Of a DNA stretch of 64,000 nt, positions 10,713-19,241 are shown in pieces; within the stretch, counting starts at the first letter, position 1, and every line of letters begins with the position of its first letter. Under the pieces are notes generated by a model. It had not been told where the DNA came from and did not search any database. It worked only from the letters and a program-made list of their open reading frames with translations. Source of the stretch: Burkholderiales bacterium RIFCSPLOWO2_12_FULL_61_40 (GTDB lineage: Bacteria; Pseudomonadota; Gammaproteobacteria; Burkholderiales; Burkholderiaceae_C); NCBI GenBank assembly GCA_001770935.1, contig MESI01000032.1, positions 1 to 64,000 on the forward strand, written 5' to 3'. Position numbers and translations under genes: made by a program.

Positions 10713-10743
10713 GCGCAAGCAGCTACCAAATCAATAGCAAAAG
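10697..10743 (-). repeat. Dispersed palindromic repeat, copy 2 (over the meaB stop)
   Basis: On the minus strand it reads TTGCTATTGATTTGGTAGC, then TGCTTGCGC, a spacer and AAGGGCTGCA. The plus-strand meaB stop codon (TAA, 10710-10712) is formed within the element, between its AGCCCTTGACGG end and its GCGC core. Confidence 0.75.
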
Positions 10744-10779
10744 TACAACCATCTCTTTAGTGACTGAAAGAAGGCAACC

Positions 10780-12312
10780 ATGCACGACATCCTTGAACAA
10801 CTCGAAGCCAAGCGCGAACTCGCGCGCCAGGGCGGCGGCGAAAAACGCATTGCCGCCCAGCACAAAAAAGGCAAACTTACCGCCCGCGAACGCCTGGAGC
10901 TGCTGCTGGATGAGGGCACGTTTGAAGAGTGGGACATGTTCGTCGAGCACCGCTGCGTCGATTTCGGCATGGCGGACCAGAAGATTCCCGGCGACGGCGT
11001 GGTCACCGGCTACGGCATGATCAACGGCCGCCTGGTGTTTGTGTTCAGCCAGGATTTCACCGTGTTTGGCGGCGCCTTGTCCGAAGCCCATGCCGAAAAA
11101 ATCTGCAAGGTGATGGACCAGGCCATGAAGGTGGGAGCTCCGGTGATCGGCCTGAATGACTCGGGCGGTGCGCGCATCCAGGAAGGTGTGGCCTCCCTGG
11201 GTGGCTACGCCGACGTGTTCCAGCGCAATGTGATGGCCAGCGGCGTCATCCCCCAGATCAGCATGATCATGGGCCCGTCGGCCGGTGGCGCGGTGTATTC
11301 ACCCGCCATGACCGACTTCATTTTCATGGTGAAAGACAGCTCCTACATGTTCGTCACCGGCCCCGAAGTCGTGAAAACCGTGACGCACGAGGAGGTGACC
11401 GCCGAAGAACTGGGCGGCGCCGTCACCCACACCACCAAGAGCGGCGTGGCCGACCTGGCGTTTGAGAACGATGTGGAAGCGCTGCTGATGCTGCGCCGCC
11501 TCTACAACTACCTGCCCCTGAGCAACCGCGAAAAAGCGCCGGTGCGCCAGAGCGGCGACCCGATTGACCGCATGGACAAGAGCCTGGACACCCTGGTGCC
11601 CGACAACGCCAACAAGCCCTACGACATGAAGGAGCTGATCGTCAAAACCGTGGACGATGGCGATTTCTTTGAGCTGCAGCCCGAATACGCCAAAAACATC
11701 CTGATCGGCTTTGCCCGCATGGACGGTCAGACGGTGGGCATCGTGGCCAACCAGCCGCTGGTGCTGGCCGGTTGCCTGGATATCAAGAGTTCCATCAAGG
11801 CGGCGCGTTTTGTGCGTTTCTGCGATGCGTTCAACATTCCCGTCATCACCTTTGTCGACGTGCCCGGCTTCATGCCTGGCACTTCTCAAGAGTACGGCGG
11901 CATCATCAAACACGGCGCCAAGCTGCTGTATGCGTATGCCGAGTGCACGGTGCCGAAGATCACCGTCATCACGCGCAAAGCCTACGGCGGTGCCTACGAC
12001 GTGATGGCCTCCAAGCACCTGCGCGGTGACGTTAACCTGGCCTGGCCCAATGCCGAGATTGCTGTGATGGGCGCCAAGGGCGCGGTGGAAATCATCTTCC
12101 GCGAGGACAAGGGTGACCCGGCCAAGCTGGCGGCCAAGGAAGCCGAATACAAGGCCCGCTTTGCCAACCCGTTCGTCGCTGGTGCCCGTGGCTTTATCGA
12201 CGACGTGATCCTGCCGCATGAAACCCGCAAGCGCATCTGCCGTTCGCTGGTGATGCTGAAAGACAAAAAGCTGGAAAACCCGTGGCGCAAGCACGGGAAC
12301 ATCCCGCTCTGA
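10780..12312 (+). CDS. pccB: Propionyl-CoA carboxylase, beta (carboxyltransferase) subunit
   Basis: Carboxyltransferase subunit that moves CO2 from carboxybiotin to propionyl-CoA, forming (S)-methylmalonyl-CoA. The 510 residues comprise two crotonase-fold halves: N-terminal acyl-CoA-binding half (about 25-260, with [20 protein letters not shown] and [13 protein letters not shown]) and C-terminal carboxybiotin half (about 270-500, with [20 protein letters not shown] and [18 protein letters not shown]). A good ribosome site (GAAAGAAGG) precedes the ATG. The alpha subunit follows, but only after a 397-bp gap filled with large hairpins. Confidence 0.95.
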   Translation: MHDILEQLEAKRELARQGGGEKRIAAQHKKGKLTARERLELLLDEGTFEEWDMFVEHRCVDFGMADQKIPGDGVVTGYGMINGRLVFVFSQDFTVFGGALSEAHAEKICKVMDQAMKVGAPVIGLNDSGGARIQEGVASLGGYADVFQRNVMASGVIPQISMIMGPSAGGAVYSPAMTDFIFMVKDSSYMFVTGPEVVKTVTHEEVTAEELGGAVTHTTKSGVADLAFENDVEALLMLRRLYNYLPLSNREKAPVRQSGDPIDRMDKSLDTLVPDNANKPYDMKELIVKTVDDGDFFELQPEYAKNILIGFARMDGQTVGIVANQPLVLAGCLDIKSSIKAARFVRFCDAFNIPVITFVDVPGFMPGTSQEYGGIIKHGAKLLYAYAECTVPKITVITRKAYGGAYDVMASKHLRGDVNLAWPNAEIAVMGAKGAVEIIFREDKGDPAKLAAKEAEYKARFANPFVAGARGFIDDVILPHETRKRICRSLVMLKDKKLENPWRKHGNIPL

Positions 12313-12378
12313 GGATTGACGGGGATGCTGGGCTTCTGTGTTGGCTTGTTCTGTGCGCGATGGTGTTTGGTTCGCGCT

Positions 12379-12466
12379 GGATCGGGCTGTCCGGGTGCTC
12401 TGCTTCGTGTCCCCCGCGCTGCGCGCTCCTCCTTTACCTACGCAGAACACCCGGACAGCCCGATCC
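12379..12466. repeat. Large hairpin unit A (25-bp outer arms)
   Basis: Outer arms 12379-12403 and 12442-12466 are complementary with one mismatch (core CGGGCTGTCCGGGTG). They enclose a 36-nt inner segment (12404-12439) that begins TTCGTGTCCCCCG and ends CTCCTCCTTTACCT, with a CGC-TGC-GCG mini-hairpin in the middle. Confidence 0.85.
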
Positions 12467-12515
12467 CGGCCAATTGGTATTCCTGCGCGAATTACACAGG
12501 CAGCGCTTCGCAGCG

Positions 12516-12601
12516 GCAGGGTGGGGGTACCCGCCAAAGTGAGGTAAAGGAGGAGGCCGCAGGCCGGGGGACACGAACGGCGGCGGGTACCCCCACCCTG
12601 C
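12516..12601. repeat. Large hairpin unit B (20-bp outer arms)
   Basis: Outer arms 12516-12535 (GCAGGGTGGGGGTACCCGCC) and 12582-12601 are perfectly complementary and unrelated in sequence to the arms of unit A. The enclosed segment contains, at 12542-12577, the reverse complement of unit A's inner segment (32 of 36 identical). The four differences fall in the mini-hairpin and keep it paired (GCC-TGC-GGC). Confidence 0.85.
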
Positions 12602-12709
12602 TGCGGGCTCAGCAAAAAATGCGCCCCTTGTCCCTCGTCAGCCCTACAGCCAAAAACTTAGTTCTGTACTGAATTCAAATCTTGCCGACTTCACAAAGTT
12701 AGGAAACCT

Positions 12710-14758
12710 ATGTTCACAAAAATACTGATCGCCAACCGTGGCGAAATCGCCTGCCGCGTCATCACCACCGCCAAAAAAATGGGCATCAAAACCGTGGCGG
12801 TGTATTCGGACGCTGACAAGGATGCACGCTTTGTGCTGCTGGCCGACGAGGCCGTCCACATTGGTGCGCCCCCCAGCCGGGAGAGTTACCTGGTGGGCGA
12901 AAAAATCATCGCCGCGTGCAAACAAACCGGCGCGCAAGCCCTGCACCCCGGCTACGGCTTTTTGAGCGAAAACGCCGAATTTGCCAAGCGGGTGGAAGAA
13001 GAAGGCATCGTCTTCATCGGCCCCAAGCACTATTCCATGGCGGCCATGGGCGACAAGATCGAGTCTAAAAAACTCGCGGGCAGCGCCGGTGTGAACTGCA
13101 TCCCCGGTGTCAACAGCGCCATCGAGTCCGCCGAAAAAGCCGTGGAAATTGCCAAGGACATTGGCTACCCCGTCATGATCAAGGCCAGCGCCGGTGGTGG
13201 TGGCAAAGGCCTGCGCGTGGCCTACAACGACAAGGAAGCATTTGAAGGTTTTACCAGCTGCACCAACGAAGCCCGCAACAGCTTTGGCGACGACCGCGTG
13301 TTTGTGGAAAAGTTTGTGGAAGAACCCCGCCACATCGAAATCCAGCTGATTGGCGACAGTTTTGGCAATGTGGTCTACCTGAACGAGCGCGAATGCTCGA
13401 TCCAGCGGCGCCACCAAAAAGTCATTGAAGAAGCGCCCAGCCCCTTCATCACCGACGCGACCCGCAAAGCCATGGGTGAGCAGGCGGTGCAGCTGGCCAA
13501 GGCGGTGAAATACCAAAGCGCCGGCACCGTGGAGTTTGTGGTCGGCAAGGACCAGAGCTTCTACTTCCTGGAAATGAACACCCGCCTGCAGGTGGAGCAC
13601 CCGGTGACCGAATGTATTACCGGACTCGATTTGGTGGAGCTGATGATTCGCGTCGCCGCCGGTGAAAAGCTGCCGCTGACGCAAGCTGATGTCAAACGCA
13701 ATGGCTGGGCCATGGAGTGCCGCATCAACGCCGAGGACCCGTTCCGGAACTTCCTGCCTTCGACCGGACGCTTGGTGCGCTTTGCACCACCCGAGCAGAC
13801 CATGTTCCAGGCCAATACCCAGGACTGGCTGGGTGTGCGCGTGGACACCGGCGTGCAGGACGGTGGCGAGATTCCGATGTACTACGACTCGATGATCGCC
13901 AAGCTCATCGTGCACGGCACTGACCGCAATGACGCGATTGCCAAGATGCGCGAGGCGCTCAATGGTTTTGTCATTCGCGGCATTAGCAGCAACATCCCGT
14001 TCCAGGCCGCGCTGCTGGCGCATCCCAAGTTTGTGTCAGGGGACTTCAACACCGGTTTCATTGCCGAGAACTATGCCAAGGGCTTTTCGGCCGAAGACGT
14101 ACCGCACGAAGACCCCTCCTTCCTGCTGGCGCTGGCCGCGTTTGTGCGGCGCAAGTCGCGTGAACGCGCTGCCGGCATCAGTGGACAGCTGCCCGGCTAC
14201 GCGGTGAATGCGGGCAAGGACTATGTGGTGGTGTCGCTGGGGGCCGATGGCAGCAACAGCTACACCCCGGTGCATGTCGACGAATTTGTAGGCGAAACCG
14301 GCTCTGCGCGCGTACGGATGGGCGCAAGCAGCTATGAAATTCGTAGCAACTCGCGCTTGAACGACATCTGCATCCACGGCACCGTGAACGGCCAGCCCTT
14401 CACCGCGCAGGTGGAGCGTGGCACGCCCAAGAACCCGCTGGCGCTGCGCTTGCAGCACAACGGCACCCGCATCGATGCGCTGGTGGTGTCGCCCCGCATG
14501 GCCGAGCTGCATGCGCTGATGCCCTTCAAGGCCGCGCCCGACATGAGCCGTTATGTGCTGTCCCCCATGCCGGGATTGCTGGTGGACGTGGCGGTGGTGC
14601 CCGGCCAGAAGGTGCAGGCCGGTGAACGGGTGGCCGTCATTGAAGCCATGAAGATGGAAAACGTGCTGTTTGCGGCAGCCGATGGTGTGGTCGGCAAGGT
14701 GCTGGCGGCCAAGGGTGAGAGCCTGACGGTGGACCAGCCGATTGTGGAGTTTGTTTGA
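12710..14758 (+). CDS. pccA: Propionyl-CoA carboxylase, alpha (biotin carboxylase plus biotin carrier) subunit
   Basis: Carboxylates biotin with ATP and bicarbonate and carries it to PccB. The 682 residues hold a biotin carboxylase (about 1-450: pre-ATP-grasp [20 protein letters not shown]-grasp glycine loop [13 protein letters not shown] starting at Lys158, then [14 protein letters not shown]), a linker/BT-like region that binds the beta subunit, and a C-terminal biotinyl domain (about 610-682) with AMKM, in which Lys648 is the biotin site. The stop overlaps the next ATG (TGATG), coupling translation to the VOC gene. A copy of the dispersed repeat lies in frame at 14321-14349 in the linker. 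Confidence 0.95.
   Translation: MFTKILIANRGEIACRVITTAKKMGIKTVAVYSDADKDARFVLLADEAVHIGAPPSRESYLVGEKIIAACKQTGAQALHPGYGFLSENAEFAKRVEEEGIVFIGPKHYSMAAMGDKIESKKLAGSAGVNCIPGVNSAIESAEKAVEIAKDIGYPVMIKASAGGGGKGLRVAYNDKEAFEGFTSCTNEARNSFGDDRVFVEKFVEEPRHIEIQLIGDSFGNVVYLNERECSIQRRHQKVIEEAPSPFITDATRKAMGEQAVQLAKAVKYQSAGTVEFVVGKDQSFYFLEMNTRLQVEHPVTECITGLDLVELMIRVAAGEKLPLTQADVKRNGWAMECRINAEDPFRNFLPSTGRLVRFAPPEQTMFQANTQDWLGVRVDTGVQDGGEIPMYYDSMIAKLIVHGTDRNDAIAKMREALNGFVIRGISSNIPFQAALLAHPKFVSGDFNTGFIAENYAKGFSAEDVPHEDPSFLLALAAFVRRKSRERAAGISGQLPGYAVNAGKDYVVVSLGADGSNSYTPVHVDEFVGETGSARVRMGASSYEIRSNSRLNDICIHGTVNGQPFTAQVERGTPKNPLALRLQHNGTRIDALVVSPRMAELHALMPFKAAPDMSRYVLSPMPGLLVDVAVVPGQKVQAGERVAVIEAMKMENVLFAAADGVVGKVLAAKGESLTVDQPIVEFV
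14321..14349 (-). repeat. Dispersed palindromic repeat, copy 3 (inside pccA)
   Basis: GGCGCAAGCAGCTATGAAAT followed by TCGTAGCAA matches the core of the reverse-orientation copies (GCGCAAGCAGCTA, short spacer, TAGCAA). It is read in frame as [10 protein letters not shown] in the linker region of PccA. The outer AGCCCTT part is not preserved. Confidence 0.6.
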
Positions 14759-15255
14759 TGCAGCGGCCATTTCAGGTACTGGGCGTTCAGCAAATCGCCA
14801 TTGGCGGCCCCGATAAAACCAAACTTCAAAAGCTGTGGGTGGACATGCTCGGCCTGGAGGTGACCGGCACCTTCAGGAGCGAGCGTGAAAACGTGGATGA
14901 AGACATTTGCGCCATGGGGCAGGGACCTTTCAAGGTCGAGGTGGATCTGATGCAGCCGCTGGACCCCGACAAAAAGCCCGCGGTGCACACCACACCGCTG
15001 AACCACGTCGGTTTGTGGATTGACGACCTGCCAACGGCCGTGCAGTGGCTCTCCGCACAGGGTGTTCGTTTCGCACCCGGCGGTATCCGCAAAGGGGCTG
15101 CGGGTTTTGACATCTGCTTTTTGCACCCGAAATCGAACGATGAATTTCCGATTGCGGGGGAGGGGGTGCTGATTGAGCTTGTACAAGCGCCTCCAGAAGT
15201 GGTAAAAGCTTTCGCCCAATTGACTGGAAACCACGAGATTTCGGGTTCACAATAG
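14758..15255 (+). CDS. VOC-superfamily protein, candidate methylmalonyl-CoA epimerase
   Basis: A 165-residue glyoxalase/bleomycin-resistance fold protein, coupled to pccA by a TGATG overlap. Its C-terminal half ([17 protein letters not shown], then [10 protein letters not shown]) closely resembles methylmalonyl-CoA epimerase, the enzyme needed between PccAB product and the mutase. By-eye alignment with the Propionibacterium epimerase places the metal ligands His12, Gln65, His91 and Glu141 at Gln12, Asp63, His83 and Glu140, so two of four are changed. It may be a divergent epimerase with altered metal site or another VOC enzyme. Genomic position favours epimerase; the ligand changes weaken it. 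Confidence 0.7.
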   Translation: MQRPFQVLGVQQIAIGGPDKTKLQKLWVDMLGLEVTGTFRSERENVDEDICAMGQGPFKVEVDLMQPLDPDKKPAVHTTPLNHVGLWIDDLPTAVQWLSAQGVRFAPGGIRKGAAGFDICFLHPKSNDEFPIAGEGVLIELVQAPPEVVKAFAQLTGNHEISGSQ

Positions 15256-15326
15256 GGTCGAATATTTCCTGGGGTGCGTTCGCGACGAAAGACGTTGGTC
15301 ACAACTACAAGAAGGACAGGTTCCCT

Positions 15327-16859
15327 ATGTTTGGCAAGTTACTCGCTCCCGGACTGTGGCTGATGCGGCATCTCCGGTTTATCAACAAACTTGTGCTGTT
15401 GGCGGCCGTTTTGCTGGCACCATCGGGAGGCGTGCTGTTGCAGTACTTTCTGGCCGAGCAAGCGGGATCGGGCGCCAGCGCGGTGGCCGCATTGAGTGGC
15501 CTGTGCATGGTGCTGGCCATTTACCTTTTGCTGGCTTTTCACCAAAGTTTTTCCCAGGATCTGGAGCAAGTCACACAGGCCATGGACAAAATGGTTCAGG
15601 GGGATATGCGTCAAACTTTGGTGACTCGTGGTCAGGATGAATTGGGGGGGCTGACTTCGGCCACCCACAGGATCGGGTCTACGGTGTCAGCCATGGTGGC
15701 TAATGTGCGCAGCAACGCCGCCTTTGTGGCGTACTCGGGCAAGAGTCTGGCGCAGGGAAATCGCGAGTTGTCCGACCGCACCGAGCAGCAGGCTGCCAAC
15801 CTTGAGCAAACGGCTGCCAGTGTGGAGGAGTTGTCGTCTACCGTGCAAGAGAATGCGCAAACGGCCAGTCGTGCCAATGCCCAGGCAGCCAGTGTGCGTG
15901 ATGTGGCCGACCAGGGTGCGGCCACTATGGCCGAGGCGGTTGCGTCGGTGGAAGCCATTCAGAGCAGTGCGAAGCGAATGGACGAAATCGTGGCAGTGAT
16001 TGACGGTCTGGCTTTTCAAACCAATATCCTTGCACTCAATGCCGCAGTGGAGGCCGCCCGGGCGGGTGAGTCCGGCCGCGGGTTTGCAGTGGTTGCCAGT
16101 GAGGTCCGGTCGCTGGCCAAACGCTCGGCCGATTCGGCCAAGGAAATCCGGCAACTTATAGGCGCTTCATCGGCACAGGTCTTAACCAGTGTCCAAAAAA
16201 TTCGCACCGCAGGCGACAGTATCACCCAGATTGTGTCGGGCATACGCGATGTGGCGGCCAATATGTCGCTTATCTCGACATCCAGTGCCGAACAAAGTTC
16301 CAGCTTGACTGAAATTACCGCAGCCGTGCGTCAGCTGGATGAAATTACGCAGCGTAACGCCCTGATGGTCGAGCATGCGGTGACGCAGGCGAGCAACTTG
16401 GAGGGGAGGGCGTCGACCTTGGTGGACGCTGTGGCCGTCTTCAAGTTGCAGCAGGGTTCTGCGGAGGAAGCCATTGCCCTGGTGGAGCGTGCTGTGGCGC
16501 ATCGTCGGCGTTGCCCTTCGCAGGAGGCATTTTTGCGCGATGTGACGGACCCCACGCAAGGGTTTTATGACCGCGATATGTATGTCTTTGTGCTCGATCA
16601 CGAAAGAGGTACTTATGTGGCCTTCGGTGGCAACCCGGCCAAGGTGGGTACACGCGTACAGGATATTCCAGGCATTGACGGTGAAGGGCTGATGATTGAC
16701 ATCTTCAGACAAGCCAGTATGGAGCCCGGCTGGGTGGAGTACGACATCGCCAACCCGACCACTGGGCGTGTTCAGAGCAAAATGTCGTATGTTCGCCAGA
16801 GCGATGACCCAGGTTTTGTGGTTGGCTGTGGGGTTTACAAGAACTTGATGGTGGGTTAA
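15327..16859 (+). CDS. Methyl-accepting chemotaxis protein with C-terminal Cache-like domain
   Basis: A 510-residue chemoreceptor. Two hydrophobic segments (about 20-40 and 50-72) lie close together with almost no periplasmic loop, followed by a HAMP-like linker and the cytoplasmic signalling hairpin whose tip is [18 protein letters not shown]. After the hairpin, from about residue 375, comes an extra domain ([20 protein letters not shown], then [11 protein letters not shown] and [12 protein letters not shown]) that looks like a single Cache domain, normally extracytoplasmic and N-terminal. Sensing would therefore be cytoplasmic, beyond the kinase-control module. A good ribosome site (AAGGACAGG) precedes the ATG. 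No che genes are near. Confidence 0.88.
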   Translation: MFGKLLAPGLWLMRHLRFINKLVLLAAVLLAPSGGVLLQYFLAEQAGSGASAVAALSGLCMVLAIYLLLAFHQSFSQDLEQVTQAMDKMVQGDMRQTLVTRGQDELGGLTSATHRIGSTVSAMVANVRSNAAFVAYSGKSLAQGNRELSDRTEQQAANLEQTAASVEELSSTVQENAQTASRANAQAASVRDVADQGAATMAEAVASVEAIQSSAKRMDEIVAVIDGLAFQTNILALNAAVEAARAGESGRGFAVVASEVRSLAKRSADSAKEIRQLIGASSAQVLTSVQKIRTAGDSITQIVSGIRDVAANMSLISTSSAEQSSSLTEITAAVRQLDEITQRNALMVEHAVTQASNLEGRASTLVDAVAVFKLQQGSAEEAIALVERAVAHRRRCPSQEAFLRDVTDPTQGFYDRDMYVFVLDHERGTYVAFGGNPAKVGTRVQDIPGIDGEGLMIDIFRQASMEPGWVEYDIANPTTGRVQSKMSYVRQSDDPGFVVGCGVYKNLMVG

Positions 16860-16978
16860 TTCCAATTTCAGATCGATGGGAGAGTAGGCGCCCCGACGCA
16901 GGCAGTGCCTTAGCACGACAAGGAGGGGCAACGACCTATCGCATTGATATGAAAATGGAATAACTTGGGTGGCCTCCG

Positions 16979-17668
16979 TTAGGAGCCACCGTTGTCAGGC
17001 GTGCGTTTGGCCCGTGCACGGGCCAGAGCAGCTTCGATGACGGCCCTCTTTTTGTCCAGAATGGCCGGGTCGGTGTGTTGGGAGTGTGCGGGCAGGTCTG
17101 CGAGCTTGGTTAGGGCCTTTTCTTCAAGCCTTTTCGCGCTCTCGCCCTTGTCCCTATTGCGCCGGTAGCTACTAAATTCATAGCGATTGCGGGCTTGTCT
17201 GGCCAGGACGGGTGACCAGGCATTCCACCCCGTCGCCTCCCCGCTGACGTTTTCCAGCAAGATGCAGTCCACCGGGCACACCGGAAGGCAGAGTTCGCAC
17301 CCGGTGCAATAGGTTTCAATGACCGTGTGCATACGTTTGTTGCTGCCCACGATGGCGTCGGTCGGGCAGGCTTTGATGCACAGGGTGCAACCGATGCACC
17401 AGTCTTCGTCGATGAAGGCCACGGTGCGCGAGCCCTCTTGTCCGTATGCCGGGTCCAAAGGCTTGGCAGGCTGTCCCAGGATCTGGGCCAGCCGGGCAGC
17501 GCCTTCTTCTCCACCAGGGGGGCATTGGTTGGTGTCCGCCGTGCCTTCCGCCATGGCGTGCGCATAGCCCGCACAATCCGGGTAAGCGCAGCGGGTGCAC
17601 TGGGTTTGTGGCAGGGCATCCAGCAGACGGGCGGCAAGCCCGCCGCCCTGGGTTGCCCCGTGGGTCAC
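16979..17668 (-). CDS. RnfB-like iron-sulfur protein (soluble form)
   Basis: A 229-residue protein with three expected Fe-S sites: an N-terminal RnfB-type cluster (CTRCAYPDCAGYAHA plus a later NQCPP cysteine) and two ferredoxin [4Fe-4S] motifs (CIGCTLCIKACPTD and CTGCELCLPVCPVDC). Unlike RnfB of Rnf/Rsx complexes it has no N-terminal membrane helix; the protein starts almost directly at the Cys region. No other rnf genes are present, so it is probably a stand-alone electron carrier. It overlaps the end of phaZ by 4 nt (ATGA), implying cotranscription. A dispersed-repeat core is read in frame near the C-terminus (NRYEFSSYRRN). Confidence 0.85.
   Translation of the reverse strand: MTHGATQGGGLAARLLDALPQTQCTRCAYPDCAGYAHAMAEGTADTNQCPPGGEEGAARLAQILGQPAKPLDPAYGQEGSRTVAFIDEDWCIGCTLCIKACPTDAIVGSNKRMHTVIETYCTGCELCLPVCPVDCILLENVSGEATGWNAWSPVLARQARNRYEFSSYRRNRDKGESAKRLEEKALTKLADLPAHSQHTDPAILDKKRAVIEAALARARAKRTPDNGGS
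17159..17184 (-). repeat. Dispersed palindromic repeat, copy 4 (inside the rnfB-like gene)
   Basis: GCGCCGGTAGCTACTAAATT followed by CATAGCGA has the core layout of the reverse-orientation copies, with the outer arm lost. It encodes part of NRYEFSSYRRN in the C-terminal extension of the iron-sulfur protein. Confidence 0.55.
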
Positions 17669-19188
17669 TTTTTGCCGGAAATACGCTTGGTTGCTACTGT
17701 TTTTGTAGCTGTTCGCGCACTGTTCTTGCGGGCTGCAGCCGTTTTTGGCTGTTTTTCTGGCGCAGTTGCCTCTAAAATGGCGACTGCAGCAGGTTCGATG
17801 GCCGCCACTGGCACCTGGACTGGGGCCGCTATGGTGGTCACTTCCTCTGCAACGGGCTTCAGATTGGCGGGCACGGCCTGGCTGGGTGCAACCGGGCTTG
17901 GGACAACCGCTTTTTCTACAGCTGCCGTGTGGCAGGCCTTGATAAAAGCCTTGACCTCCGGGTACACCAGCTCGCGCCAGCGACGGCCAGAGAAGATGCC
18001 GTAGTGGCCTGCACCCTTGGCCTCAAAGTGTTTTTGCATCGTCTTGGGCACACCGGAACAAATGTCGTGCACCGCTTGGGTCTGTCCTGAGCCGGAAATG
18101 TCGTCCAACTCACCTTCTACGGACATCAGCGCGGTGGTTTGGATGTCTTCGGGGCGAACACGTTCCAGCTTGCCATTGACGCCCTTGACATCCCAGGTGC
18201 CGTTGACCAGATTGAATTCCTGGAAGACCACTTTGATGGTTTCCAGGTAGTAATCCGCATCCATGTCCAATACGGCGTTGTATTCGTCGTAGAACTTGCG
18301 GTGGGCCTCGGTGCTGGCGTCGTCGCCCTTGATCAGGTCCTTGAAATAGTCGTAATGGCTTTTCGCGTGGTTGCTGGGGTTCATGGCAACAAACCCGGTG
18401 TGCTGCAAAAATCCGGGGTAGACACGGCGTCCGGCCCCTGCAAAGTTGCTGGGCACGCGGTAGATCACGTTGTTTTCAAACCAGCTGTGGCTCTTGTTCA
18501 TGGCCAGATTGTTCACTGCCGTGGGGGATTTGCGGGCGTCAATGGGGCCACCCATCATGGTCATGGACAAGGGGGTGGTTTCGCCCCGGCTGGCCATGAG
18601 GGACACCGCCGCCAGCACGGGAACCGTAGGCTGGCACACGCTCATCACGTGGCAGTTGCCGTATTTGCCCTGAACGTGGCGGATGAACTCCTGTACGTAG
18701 TTGACGTAGTCGTCCAAGTGGAACTCTCCCTCGGACAGCGGAACCAGTCGTGCATTCTTCCAGTCGGTGATGTAGACCTTGTGGTCCTTGAGCATGGTCT
18801 TGACCGTGTCACGCAAAAGCGTGGCGTAGTGGCCTGAGAGGGGTGCCACGATGAGAACCGCAGGCTGGTTTTTGATTTTTTCCAGTGTGACGGTATCGTC
18901 GGTAAAGCGCTTGAAGCGCAACAATTCGCAAAATGGCTTGCTGATTTCTACCCGTTCGTGGATGGCAACGTCGACACCGTCCACATCAATGGTGCGCAGA
19001 CCAAACTCTGGTTTTTCGTAGTCTTTTCCCAAGCGGTGCATCAGGTCGTAGCCTGCGGAAATCCGTTGGGCGAACGGATTTTTTCCGGCGATGGACAGGG
19101 GATTGCCGTACGCCTTGGCCGCAGCCTGGGCCAAGTCGGTGAACGGCTCCATGAGGGAGCGCTGAGTTTCGTAGAGTTGGTAAAGCAT
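17665..19188 (-). CDS. phaZ: Intracellular polyhydroxybutyrate depolymerase
   Basis: Degrades stored polyhydroxyalkanoate granules in the cytoplasm. The first ~420 residues match the PhaZ1 type of Cupriavidus: alpha/beta-hydrolase core with nucleophile Cys185 in SVCQPTVP (Cys183 in the Cupriavidus enzyme) and a catalytic His in GAGHYGIFSG. No signal peptide. After residue ~425 there is an unusual 85-residue Ala/Pro/Lys-rich tail ending KTVATKRISGKK, resembling histone H1-like or PhaM/phasin tails that bind DNA or granules. A dispersed-repeat copy encodes part of that tail. The rnfB-like gene follows with a 4-nt overlap. Confidence 0.92.
   Translation of the reverse strand: MLYQLYETQRSLMEPFTDLAQAAAKAYGNPLSIAGKNPFAQRISAGYDLMHRLGKDYEKPEFGLRTIDVDGVDVAIHERVEISKPFCELLRFKRFTDDTVTLEKIKNQPAVLIVAPLSGHYATLLRDTVKTMLKDHKVYITDWKNARLVPLSEGEFHLDDYVNYVQEFIRHVQGKYGNCHVMSVCQPTVPVLAAVSLMASRGETTPLSMTMMGGPIDARKSPTAVNNLAMNKSHSWFENNVIYRVPSNFAGAGRRVYPGFLQHTGFVAMNPSNHAKSHYDYFKDLIKGDDASTEAHRKFYDEYNAVLDMDADYYLETIKVVFQEFNLVNGTWDVKGVNGKLERVRPEDIQTTALMSVEGELDDISGSGQTQAVHDICSGVPKTMQKHFEAKGAGHYGIFSGRRWRELVYPEVKAFIKACHTAAVEKAVVPSPVAPSQAVPANLKPVAEEVTTIAAPVQVPVAAIEPAAVAILEATAPEKQPKTAAARKNSARTATKTVATKRISGKK
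17691..17718 (+). repeat. Dispersed palindromic repeat, copy 5 (inside phaZ tail)
   Basis: TTGCTACTGTTTTTGTAGCT followed by GTTCGCGC has the forward core (TTGCTA, spacer, TAGCTG, GCGC). On the minus strand it is translated as part of ARTATKTVAT in the basic tail of PhaZ. Confidence 0.6.
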
Positions 19189-19241
19189 GGAAGCCTCGCT
19201 TTTGAAAAAATGTTGCAGTGCAATATAACAGTTTTGCGGTC

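Larger units (their letters stand above)
12313..12709. other. 397-bp gene-free gap with two large hairpins
   Basis: No credible gene lies between pccB and pccA. The middle (12379-12601) is made of two long inverted-repeat units, listed separately, whose inner segments are reverse complements. The last 70 bp before pccA show a weak AT-rich stretch (AAAACTTAGTTCTGTACTG) that could hold a pccA promoter. Confidence 0.8.

Noticed and set aside
11299-12615. A 438-codon minus-strand frame opposite pccB running into the hairpin gap
   Set aside because: Composition is that of a complement of coding DNA plus inverted repeats; no motif.
12316-12672. Plus-strand open frames of 86-118 codons in the pccB-pccA gap
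   Set aside because: They run through the large inverted repeats, and the products are Arg/Pro/Ser-rich without domain or ribosome site.
12644-14023. A 459-codon minus-strand frame opposite pccA
   Set aside because: Shadow of the biotin carboxylase domain; no independent support.
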